24,451 bases of DNA. It comes from a virus. The stretch is from positions 1 through 24,451 of the IMG/VR virus record IMGVR_UViG_3300032093_004314; one strand, given 5' to 3'. The notes below the pieces were generated by a model. That model did no database searches and was not told the origin of the DNA. It was given only the letters and a program-made list of their open reading frames with translations. Position numbers and translations under genes: made by a program. Shown in pieces: positions 16,384 through 22,738 of the stretch; within the stretch, counting starts at the first letter, position 1, and every line of letters starts with the position of its first letter.

Positions 16384-16582
16384 TTGATTAAAGGAAAAAA
16401 GGGTTTACTTGATTCCTAAGTACTTAGAATTTTGTCCGGATTAAAGGTATTCGGTTGTTAGATAATACGTCCGTTGTATTGGTTATCCGACGCATCGGGC
16501 CAATACTCCAGTCATGACTGGGTTTTTTACGAGGTTATCCCACCCTCAATAGGCAGGGGGACATTGCAGTCCCCACAATCTG
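16384..16582 (-). promoter_or_regulatory. Non-coding leader between scaffold and capsid genes
   Basis: These 199 bases hold no gene and are the longest non-coding stretch in the window. They contain a 6-bp-stem hairpin just after the scaffold stop (GGGGAC with GTCCCC, 16557-16574), a perfect 14-bp palindrome (16508-16521), two copies of GGATAACC on the minus strand (16533-16540 and 16481-16488), and an AT-rich stretch with TATTAT at about 16462-16467. In T7 a strong phage promoter (phi10) lies here, so a promoter for the capsid transcript is expected. No consensus can be matched by eye because promoters of cyanophage polymerases are diverse, so the promoter itself is inferred from position. 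Confidence 0.5.
16508..16528 (+). terminator. Terminator-like palindrome facing the plus strand
   Basis: A perfect 14-bp palindrome, CCAGTCATGACTGG, is followed directly by GTTTTTT on the plus strand. As RNA it would form a 5-bp stem with a CATG loop and a U-tract, which is the shape of a short rho-independent terminator. On the minus strand the T-run becomes an A-run ahead of the palindrome, so it would not terminate the phage mRNAs. It may block antisense transcription into the scaffold gene, or be an unrelated binding site. Confidence 0.4.
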
Positions 16583-17428
16583 TTAGATCAGATCGCCGCT
16601 TGCAGCCAGTTTGTTCTCAATGTCAATCCGATAGGCTGGATCATTCCGATAGCGTGGATCAGAGATGGCGCGTGCCAGCTCTGCTTGAGATCGGAAGCCC
16701 TGGACGGATTGTTGTTTAACGGACTTACCTGAAACCGTCTTGCCTTCAAACCCAACGGCATCCTTGTACCGCTGGTTGAGAGCCTGAACAGCAAAGAAGA
16801 TGGCATCCTTGTTGCCAGTATTGACTACGTTATCATACGCAGCCACCTCAGCAGGAGTTAGATTCTCCGCAGCCCATGAAAGGGTTTCTTTGTAGGAGTT
16901 TTCCCCACCAACTGACTTAACAATGTCAGCTGCCTCTGCGTCTGAGAGGGGCTTACCAGCGGCAAGAGGGGCGTTCTTTTGAAGTTCTAGGTATGCCTCG
17001 ATAAGTTTTTCGGAGGGCAGTTCCTTGAGCTTCTGAAGCGTCTCAGGCTTGATCTGATTGTCGTTGCTGTAGTATTCTTCGGATGCCTTGAGAAGGACAT
17101 CCTTTTCTACAGCCAGCACATCCTGAGGAGCTTCTTCCGTAGATTCAGCTTCATCCTCATTGTCGGATTCGCCTTCAGTGGTGTCGTCTTTCTGGCCCAA
17201 CTTTTTCTGAAGTTCCAGATAAGCCTTTTCCAGATCTTCTGCTGACTTGAATTTGCCAGCGTAGTTAAGCTCTGCCTCCGAATCCTTACGGGCTTTGTCG
17301 TAAGTCTCGCTTTGAATTGCTTCCTCTTCGTCCTGAAGGCGGCTGCCAAGTTCAAGGAGGCGGGCCTCCTCTACTTCACGAGCAGCAGTTTCAGCCGGAT
17401 CGGTTGCATCAAATGTGAGTTCAGGCAT
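16583..17428 (-). CDS. Scaffold (capsid assembly) protein, gp9-like
   Basis: A 281-residue acidic protein directly before the capsid gene, as T7 gene 9 (307 aa). It is Glu/Asp/Lys/Ala-rich and largely helical, with an acidic disordered centre at about residues 78-103 (DDTTEGESDNEDEAESTEEA), repeated LEKAYLELQKK and LIEAYLELQKN helices, and a basic C-terminal portion (RYRNDPAYRIDIENKLAASG) suited to binding the capsid protein. The conserved family ending near FRSQAELARAISDPRY is present. It guides shell assembly and leaves before DNA packaging. Start ATG lies 5 bases after the stop of the 73-aa ORF. Confidence 0.93.
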   Translation of the reverse strand: MPELTFDATDPAETAAREVEEARLLELGSRLQDEEEAIQSETYDKARKDSEAELNYAGKFKSAEDLEKAYLELQKKLGQKDDTTEGESDNEDEAESTEEAPQDVLAVEKDVLLKASEEYYSNDNQIKPETLQKLKELPSEKLIEAYLELQKNAPLAAGKPLSDAEAADIVKSVGGENSYKETLSWAAENLTPAEVAAYDNVVNTGNKDAIFFAVQALNQRYKDAVGFEGKTVSGKSVKQQSVQGFRSQAELARAISDPRYRNDPAYRIDIENKLAASGDLI

Positions 17429-17433
17429 AATGA

Positions 17434-17655
17434 TTAGTGGATGACGAGGGTAACTTTGCCGAGGCCAGGAACGATAATGCGGGGCCGAGAACCAATCAGA
17501 TTGGAACTGACAGTATCAGCACTGACAGAAGATGTTCCAGCAGTCTTATGACGAGGGGTCAGTTCAGTTGGAATGGATTCCTCACTGACTGACTCCTGCT
17601 GGAGATCCTCCGGGGGTTTGCCCTTGGCCGAGTTGCGAGAAGTTGGAAGCGACAT
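17434..17655 (-). CDS. Small protein overlapping the portal gene end, unknown
   Basis: A 73-residue open frame starting at ATG 17655 inside the last 74 bases of the portal gene in another frame, and ending 5 bases before the scaffold start. The N-terminal third therefore shares DNA with the portal tail. The non-overlapping part (SNLIGSRPRIIVPGLGKVTL) reads like real protein, and without it a 153-base gap would be left in a genome that is otherwise packed. The body is Ser/Thr/Glu-rich and probably unstructured. No Shine-Dalgarno sequence is visible and I recognise no family. It could be a minor head protein or a spurious frame. Confidence 0.6.
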   Translation of the reverse strand: MSLPTSRNSAKGKPPEDLQQESVSEESIPTELTPRHKTAGTSSVSADTVSSNLIGSRPRIIVPGLGKVTLVIH

Positions 17656-19237
17656 TACTTAGGGATTCAATTGCTTGAGGATTCTTGGAAGGATCCAGAA
17701 GTGGAGCCTTGGCAAGATTACCTGCTTGGCCAATGAGAGATGCTTGGGCACTCTGTGCGGCCATCTGTGATTTCTCAACGTTGCGTTCTTCTTGGGTCTT
17801 GACCAGTTTCAGCGTATCAATGCCTTGAGCAGCAGCCAATCGCTTGATTGCTTCCTCTGGATTGATAAACGTCATCATCATTTCTGGACCCATGGATTGG
17901 CTGATTGTGCTCAAGAACATCATGAGACTTTCACGATCTTGACCACGGCCAATGCCTTCGATGCCCGCAATGACGGTTGGATAGACAACCCCCTTGGGCA
18001 GCTTAGGCAGATCACCCGAACGTTGAAGAGTGAATAGCTTACGTTGGAGGTAGGGACGAAGCAGTTCGGCTGTCAGATTCCCATAGATTCCCCCAAGCTG
18101 TTCGTTGAGTTCCTGCTGGGTGGCGCGAATTTCTTCAGCAGTAGTGCGTTCACTCTGCCTCACAGTAAGGATAAGGAATGCTTCACTCAGTCGTTGTACC
18201 AACTGGGTGATCATCTGGTAGGCAGACGCGAAGTCGGCCTGCTTCTGAACCTGAACAGCCGTAACATCTTCGGCCCTACCTTGAATGATAGCACCGTTGC
18301 CAGCCTTTGCCAGCGTTGAAGGCTTAACGGTAGCAGAAGGAGATACCAGAAAGACAACCTTGGCAGCAGCAGCAGAGCCCTCAACCATGGCCTGCATCAG
18401 ACCTTCGAGGGACTTAAGATCTCCGAGGTACTCTTCAATCCTACCACGACCATAGTCCTCACCATCCACTACGTTGAACCGCAGGGGAAGCCAGGGGCTA
18501 GTAGATTTGGGGGCCTTGCCTTCGGATTCAGGCACCACCTCTCCATCTACTTCTTGCCGCCAGCGCCACTGCCCATCCTTGAGCTTGGCCCAGGTATAAA
18601 CAGCAGCCTCGCCTTCACCAACATTTACGTCGATGCTAGGGGTAGAGGCATTGTCACCAGTATGATTGACTACTTTCTCTTCGTGTTGGAATTGTTCTGG
18701 AAGGAACTGTCGATCAATAGATTCAACCGTAAGGATCTCTGTGGGTTGACCCTCTCCATCACGGACGACCACAAAACGGTCAAGAGGGTACAACTTCACA
18801 CCCTTCGAACCCATGTATACCAGGACATTCCCGGTTACAATCAGATGCTTCATTGCCTGGTGGAGGACAACACGGTCCTGTGATTCGGCAATGTTTTGCA
18901 TGACTACCCGCTCCATTTTGGAGAGGCTCAAATCAATCTCTGATTTGATTGTAGCATCAAGATCTGGATTCGAGGCCAGCTTTCCGTCGTTGATCTGAAG
19001 CTTGAAGAACGTAGCTGTTACTGGAAACAGGCTAAGCATCAGCTTCGAGGCCATGACGTTAACGCCTTTGGCTCCGATAGATTGCCATGGGGTAGGAAGC
19101 TTCTGCCCATTCACCAGACCCGTTGGGGTGAGGAGATATGGAAGACTTAGAGCTGCACAGTCCCTGGCGGTATCGAGGAAGATCGTCCGGTCACTTGCCA
19201 GTTTTGCGTATCGGGAAGCGGCAGACGAGGATTCCAT
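17582..19237 (-). CDS. Portal (head-tail connector) protein, gp8-like
   Basis: A 551-residue protein (T7 gp8 is 536 aa). It has the family's opening layout: FLDTARDCAALSLPYLLTPT, then PTPWQSIGAKGVNVMASKLM and LSLFPVTATFFKLQIND. The middle has YTWAKLKDGQWRWRQEVDG and PWLPLRFNVVDGEDYGRGRI followed by EEYLGDLKSLEGLMQAMVEG. The C-terminal third contains RTTAEEIRATQQELNEQLGG, typical of phage portals of this group. It forms the dodecameric ring through which DNA is packaged and ejected. It starts 2 bases after the stop of the 7.3-like gene. Confidence 0.97.
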   Translation of the reverse strand: MESSSAASRYAKLASDRTIFLDTARDCAALSLPYLLTPTGLVNGQKLPTPWQSIGAKGVNVMASKLMLSLFPVTATFFKLQINDGKLASNPDLDATIKSEIDLSLSKMERVVMQNIAESQDRVVLHQAMKHLIVTGNVLVYMGSKGVKLYPLDRFVVVRDGEGQPTEILTVESIDRQFLPEQFQHEEKVVNHTGDNASTPSIDVNVGEGEAAVYTWAKLKDGQWRWRQEVDGEVVPESEGKAPKSTSPWLPLRFNVVDGEDYGRGRIEEYLGDLKSLEGLMQAMVEGSAAAAKVVFLVSPSATVKPSTLAKAGNGAIIQGRAEDVTAVQVQKQADFASAYQMITQLVQRLSEAFLILTVRQSERTTAEEIRATQQELNEQLGGIYGNLTAELLRPYLQRKLFTLQRSGDLPKLPKGVVYPTVIAGIEGIGRGQDRESLMMFLSTISQSMGPEMMMTFINPEEAIKRLAAAQGIDTLKLVKTQEERNVEKSQMAAQSAQASLIGQAGNLAKAPLLDPSKNPQAIESLSNVASNFSQLGQGQTPGGSPAGVSQ

Positions 19238-19239
19238 TG

Positions 19240-19533
19240 TTACTTACCAATGTTGAGGTTGATGCTGCCACCGGAAGTCTCCGGAGCAGAACTTGCTGCG
19301 GCACCAGCAGTGGAAGCCGAAGCGGTGGGAATACGAAGCCGACCTGGGCCACGAGCGGCAGCACTCTGGCTGGAAGCCCGCTGGCTCTTGGAGGGACGGA
19401 TCGTGGTGGGGGCGGTTGAACCACCTGCCATAGGGCCAGTAACCGGGGTAGGAGCCGGTGGGGGCGCTGCGGGCATCTCCGGATACGGAGGCATCTCCGG
19501 CATGGGCGGTGGGGAAGGGGCCTGGAAGCACAT
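19240..19533 (-). CDS. Pro/Ala-rich small virion protein, gp7.3-like
   Basis: A 97-residue protein immediately before the portal gene, the position of T7 gene 7.3 (99 aa, tail assembly/host range). The N-terminal half is almost entirely Pro, Met, Glu and Ala (PPPMPEMPPYPEMPAAPPPA), so it is disordered. The C-terminus ends ETSGGSINLNIGK, echoing the SSGGGINI ending of T7 gp7.3. Homology is suggested by place, size, low complexity and this tail, not by overall identity. It probably associates with the tail or connector in the virion. Confidence 0.7.
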   Translation of the reverse strand: MCFQAPSPPPMPEMPPYPEMPAAPPPAPTPVTGPMAGGSTAPTTIRPSKSQRASSQSAAARGPGRLRIPTASASTAGAAASSAPETSGGSINLNIGK

Positions 19534-19535
19534 AA

Positions 19536-19733
19536 TTACACCTTTGATTTGAGGTAACGGATGATTTCAATACATCCAGCCATCCTACCGGATTCCCACG
19601 CTGTCATCTCGTGGTCTGGGTAGTTGTCTGGATACATCTCATCGAGTTCAGCAATGAGGTTCTTAAGAGAAATACTCCCCCCAACCACACGGGTCAGGGG
19701 AAGCAGGTCTGGATCTAAGTAATTGTCAGCCAT
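19536..19733 (-). CDS. Hypothetical 65-aa acidic protein
   Basis: A 65-residue protein starting at ATG 19733, inside the last 8 bases of the reductase small-subunit gene, and ending 2 bases before the 7.3-like gene. An upstream in-frame ATG at 19823 would overlap the reductase by 98 bp and is unlikely. The product is acidic and probably helical: LKNLIAELDEMYPDNYPDHE, then MAGCIEIIRYLKSK. I do not recognise it. T7 gene 6.7, a small ejected protein, lies in about this place, but I see no residue similarity. Tight coupling to its neighbours supports a real gene. Confidence 0.75.
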   Translation of the reverse strand: MADNYLDPDLLPLTRVVGGSISLKNLIAELDEMYPDNYPDHEMTAWESGRMAGCIEIIRYLKSKV

Positions 19734-20457
19734 ACTGAGGGAGGTCAGTGTTAGATGCCTCAAAGAATGCTGGCATCCTGGCACGTTTGGTATCGGATAG
19801 GCCCGGTGCCTTACCCCTTTCATACAAGGAATCAGACTGGTTCAGCCAGAAGTCCTTGTCCAGATACTTATTCTCAGACGAGGACAGCCCATCCACTACC
19901 CATCCAACAGTCGCTCTACGAAGTCGATTGAGGCCTGATGTGGACTTGAGGCCCAGCTCGGAGCAGACCATCGAGTGGACAGCGACGTGGGTTTGTTCGT
20001 CTCGGCTGATGTCTGCTGCTGTGGTGCGGATGCCGATGTCTCCCGTGAATCGGAAGAAGGGAAGGATGACGAAGAAGACACTACGTTCAAGGATGGCAGC
20101 TTTCAATAGGGGATGTTCTGGTGCGTCGAGCCATGCCTTGAGGATGTGCTTGGCTTCAGCTTCGAACTTATCGTTGGAGCCGTGAGCCGCAACAACATAG
20201 TTAAGAGCTTGGTCGTGACGCTCTTCATCCAACTGATTAGATAGCAGAGCTTGACGTACACCAGGAGTATTAGGTAGCTCCTTTTCCAGCCCCTGCTGTA
20301 GGAATTCTCTAACAGGCAGTTCGAGGTGGCGTAGACCAAGGGCACGGTAGATCGCGTCTTCGGCACCATCAACTAGCTTGCCTTTCTGAACAGCAACTGG
20401 AGTCCACTTGCGTTTGCGGCTGATGACTTGATCATAGGGCGATAGTGTGGGGTTCAT
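19726..20457 (-). CDS. nrdB: Ribonucleotide reductase small subunit, ferritin-like, lacking radical Tyr
   Basis: A 243-residue protein using ATG 20457, which overlaps the large-subunit stop (ATGA). It carries the di-metal ligands of a class I beta subunit: E78xxH81 (LDEERHDQAL), E124 (AILERSVFFV) and E154xxH157 (SRDEQTHVAV); the first ligand is probably E46. It is much shorter than E. coli NrdB (376 aa). Counting from E78xxH81, the site of the radical tyrosine (E. coli Y122) is leucine 85, so the usual stable tyrosyl radical cannot form there. A C-terminal tyrosine (Y242 in DLPQYG) may serve the Y356 role in radical transfer. Partner is the overlapping large subunit. Known for T7-like cyanophages: a compact reductase of this sort supplies dNTPs. 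Confidence 0.9.
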   Translation of the reverse strand: MNPTLSPYDQVISRKRKWTPVAVQKGKLVDGAEDAIYRALGLRHLELPVREFLQQGLEKELPNTPGVRQALLSNQLDEERHDQALNYVVAAHGSNDKFEAEAKHILKAWLDAPEHPLLKAAILERSVFFVILPFFRFTGDIGIRTTAADISRDEQTHVAVHSMVCSELGLKSTSGLNRLRRATVGWVVDGLSSSENKYLDKDFWLNQSDSLYERGKAPGLSDTKRARMPAFFEASNTDLPQYG

Positions 20458-21893
20458 TCTCCGCAAGGAATACAAGGTTCATTGTCGGGCTGAACTTTCG
20501 GGCAGCCACAATCCGGATCAATGTCTGTTTCAAAGTTAAAGAGATCTTTGAAATCATCATTTAGTGCAGCCAGAGCATCGTCCTTGGCCTGCGTATCAGG
20601 CATCACCTGAAGAGCATAGTAGAGAGATGTTTGGGGTGAGTCCAGCCACTCCTTGAGGAAGGCTGTGTCGTAGGTTACTACATCGCTCCAACTGTTGAAC
20701 GAGTACCCATGGAACAGCAGTGTATGTTGGAAGAGTCGCACTATTCCATCAACTACCCGCGTGTAGTTATCCCAACCAACTTCCGCAGCAATTTCGCAGT
20801 CGTCAGGGTAATCGTATGACTGAACCCCAAACGTTCCCGAATCGCGATCAACGTGACGGCTAATAGGAGGAGCCAACTCTGGAGTGGCAGTGAAGCCCCT
20901 AAGATCGATGTTGCTGTAGCTGCAAGAAGCGGTAGGAGCAATAGCGAACGCCCTGTCCATCTTGGCGTGGCGGGCAATCTGTGCTGCTGCTTCAATGGCC
21001 TTGGCAAGTTCCCCAACGAGTACATCGGCGGGGGAATTTTGTGATGCGTGTGCGAAGTAATCATCTAAAGCCTGACCAAATTGTTTGTAGGTGACTTTGT
21101 GATAGGCAAGGAAGTTAGCCAGGCCCAAAACACCAAGTCCTACTTGTCGGTCAGTTTCAGGAGGCAGATATTCTCCAGTATCTCCAACTCCTGTCTTAGC
21201 ATGAAGTGCTACCAGGGACGACATGCCCTCGGTAAATGCTGGCACCAGCTCATCAATGTCGCAGGCACCAAGATTGATATGTTGTAGGAGGCAAGTACCA
21301 CGGCTGGGGAGGTAGACCTCAAGGCATACATTTCCGTAGATGCGCTTACCGTAGGCATCACGACGAATCTTATTTAGCCAGATGTCACCCTTCTTGATAC
21401 CATCAAGGGTAGCTGCAATCAGTTCTGGAGAAGCATCCTCCAAAAAGTGACTATCAACATTAAGGCAACGCTTTACCCAAGCCAGATCCGAACGACTGGC
21501 ACGGATGAAATCAATAGCATCGGGATGAGTATAGTCAAGATGGCATACCACAGCCCCATTCTTGTAGAATCCTCCCCTTCGAAGTGTTTCATTAAGAGCC
21601 GAGTAGATGCGAGCAAAAGAAACAGGGCCAGAGGCGGTAAGGCCGTGACCATTGTCGTGGCCCAACGGACGGAGTTTAGAAAGGTGGACCGCAACACCAG
21701 CACCATTACGGAGAGCGTGGGAAACAAAACGCCAGGAGGCTTCAATGCCCTCGGGACCCTCCATGCTGTCTTCTACTACAAAGACGGTGCAACTGACGGG
21801 AAGGCGCGATTCCGGATTATCGATCCACGATTGAACGCGACCGGTCCGGGCGATAGTTTTAGGGAGGTCTCCCAGGTCAGCAAAGTTGGTCAT
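20454..21893 (-). CDS. nrdA: Ribonucleotide reductase large subunit, compact class I type
   Basis: A 479-residue protein with the catalytic set of ribonucleotide reductases: C35 (LPVSCTVF, E. coli C225), N188/C190/E192 (YGNVCLEVYL, E. coli N437/C439/E441), C201 (GTCLLQ, E. coli C462), a phosphate loop at about 319-326 (APTASCSYSN), the tyrosine pair Y425-Y426 (SLYYAL, E. coli Y730-Y731), and C-terminal shuttle cysteines C474 and C477 (CIPCGE). The YY pair and the adjacent small subunit indicate class I rather than B12-dependent class II, as which such short phage enzymes have been annotated. It lacks the N-terminal ATP cone, so overall dATP shut-off is unlikely. E. coli NrdA has 761 residues. 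Start overlaps the MazG-like stop (ATGA). Confidence 0.93.
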   Translation of the reverse strand: MTNFADLGDLPKTIARTGRVQSWIDNPESRLPVSCTVFVVEDSMEGPEGIEASWRFVSHALRNGAGVAVHLSKLRPLGHDNGHGLTASGPVSFARIYSALNETLRRGGFYKNGAVVCHLDYTHPDAIDFIRASRSDLAWVKRCLNVDSHFLEDASPELIAATLDGIKKGDIWLNKIRRDAYGKRIYGNVCLEVYLPSRGTCLLQHINLGACDIDELVPAFTEGMSSLVALHAKTGVGDTGEYLPPETDRQVGLGVLGLANFLAYHKVTYKQFGQALDDYFAHASQNSPADVLVGELAKAIEAAAQIARHAKMDRAFAIAPTASCSYSNIDLRGFTATPELAPPISRHVDRDSGTFGVQSYDYPDDCEIAAEVGWDNYTRVVDGIVRLFQHTLLFHGYSFNSWSDVVTYDTAFLKEWLDSPQTSLYYALQVMPDTQAKDDALAALNDDFKDLFNFETDIDPDCGCPKVQPDNEPCIPCGE

Positions 21894-22261
21894 ACTAGAT
21901 CGTCAAGGATAGGTGGATAGTAGTTGGGGCCCTTCAGTACTTTACCATCTGCTCGACGTAGGGGTTTGCCATCGACCAGCTTGGACATATTGCTTTCAAA
22001 CACTCGACGCATGGCCACGTCCAGATTCCACCCACGAGCAGCAGCATACTGGTAGCAGACGAACACAAGATCGGCCAACTCCTTCAATTGATCAACCTTT
22101 GAGACATTTAGTTCATCTTCAAACGCATCACGCCACTCCTTGTACTCCTCGTTGATCAGAGTTGCTTGAAGTTCGTGAACATTCTCATCCGGTGTGTTGA
22201 GCGGTTGATCCATTACCTCTCGAAAAGTAATGGCCTGTTGAAGCAACGATGGAGTGATCAT
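21890..22261 (-). CDS. MazG-like nucleotide pyrophosphohydrolase
   Basis: A 123-residue all-helical protein of the MazG/HisE NTP pyrophosphatase superfamily. The metal-binding motif is present: NEEYKEWRDA (E38, E39, E42) followed by ELADLVFVCY (E61, D64), giving the EExxE...ExxD arrangement. Single-domain size matches phage forms; the family removes pyrophosphate from nucleoside triphosphates or alarmone-type substrates. It lies between DUF3310 and the reductase and overlaps both by 4 bp (ATGA), so it probably helps shape nucleotide pools during DNA replication. The exact substrate cannot be told from sequence. Confidence 0.88.
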   Translation of the reverse strand: MITPSLLQQAITFREVMDQPLNTPDENVHELQATLINEEYKEWRDAFEDELNVSKVDQLKELADLVFVCYQYAAARGWNLDVAMRRVFESNMSKLVDGKPLRRADGKVLKGPNYYPPILDDLV

Positions 22262-22473
22262 CGATTACGACCTTCCGAAACTTGGGCAATCTTCTTCTCA
22301 ATGTAGGCCTTAGCCTTCAGGAGATCATCCAGTTCGGACTCATAATCCTTATATCCAGCACGGCAGATGTACTTAACCACATTGCCACAAAGGAAGTCCA
22401 GGTTCTGATCAATGATGAAGTCCCACACTTGAGACCCGCCACGTTGGTAGTGGGAAGGTGAATACTTACTCAC
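22258..22473 (-). CDS. DUF3310 family protein (T7 gp1.7-like)
   Basis: A 71-residue protein with the full DUF3310 pattern: SHYQRGGSQVWDFI, LDFLCGNVVKYICRAGYKD and ELDDLLKAKAYIEKKI. This domain occurs in T7 gp1.7, which has nucleotide kinase activity, and is common in phage replication regions. I chose GTG 22473, overlapping the stop of the small membrane protein (GTGAGTAA), because it gives the bare domain and normal family length. ATG 22662 or 22701 would add a Ser/Thr-rich leader but would run more than 190 bp through the membrane-protein gene in another frame. The gene ends in an ATGA overlap with the MazG-like gene. Confidence 0.85.
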   Translation of the reverse strand: MSKYSPSHYQRGGSQVWDFIIDQNLDFLCGNVVKYICRAGYKDYESELDDLLKAKAYIEKKIAQVSEGRNR

Positions 22474-22738
22474 GCTTTTCGAAGAACTCTTTGTAGGCTG
22501 GGTTGTTTCGGATTTTCCAGAGGCAGTACTCGTTCCAGAGTTTGCCCACGGGTCCTCTGTGGACCATTGCTTGTCGGTCGAGCCACAATCGGACTCCAAG
22601 AAGTCTTTTATGGAATTGTAGTGAGAGAGTGGTTCCAAGATTCTGAAGGTGTAGATCGACATAATGAAAGAGATTTCGATCCAGAATGTAGAGAACAGCA
22701 AGGACTAGAATCAGATCTAGCCAAATGATGGGGTCCAT
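22466..22738 (-). CDS. Small membrane protein, unknown function
   Basis: A 90-residue protein with an N-terminal hydrophobic segment (IIWLDLILVLAVLYIL, residues 4-19) and a basic, aromatic remainder ending in WKIRNNPAYKEFFEKRE. The ATG lies 22 bp inside the end of the exonuclease gene, with AAGGA about 9 bases upstream, one of the few convincing Shine-Dalgarno sites here. Its stop overlaps the DUF3310 GTG. The span suggests a type-II or N-out small membrane protein facing the cytoplasm. I do not recognise the family; the reading frame competes with an N-terminal extension of DUF3310, and I favour this one for its ribosome site and protein-like composition. Confidence 0.65.
   Translation of the reverse strand: MDPIIWLDLILVLAVLYILDRNLFHYVDLHLQNLGTTLSLQFHKRLLGVRLWLDRQAMVHRGPVGKLWNEYCLWKIRNNPAYKEFFEKRE

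Noticed and set aside
15544-16419. A 291-aa open frame on the plus strand
   Set aside because: It mirrors the capsid gene, where strong codon bias removes antisense stops. The product has no known motif.
16462-16490. A sigma70-type promoter with TATTAT as -10
   Set aside because: No acceptable -35 box lies 16-18 bases upstream, so only a general control region was recorded.
19733-19823. A 95-aa form of the 65-aa protein starting at ATG 19823
   Set aside because: The extra 30 residues run over the reductase gene, while ATG 19733 gives the short 8-bp overlap seen across this operon.
20457-20475. A longer reductase small subunit starting at TTG 20475
   Set aside because: ATG at 20457 gives the standard ATGA overlap with the large-subunit stop and loses no conserved residue.
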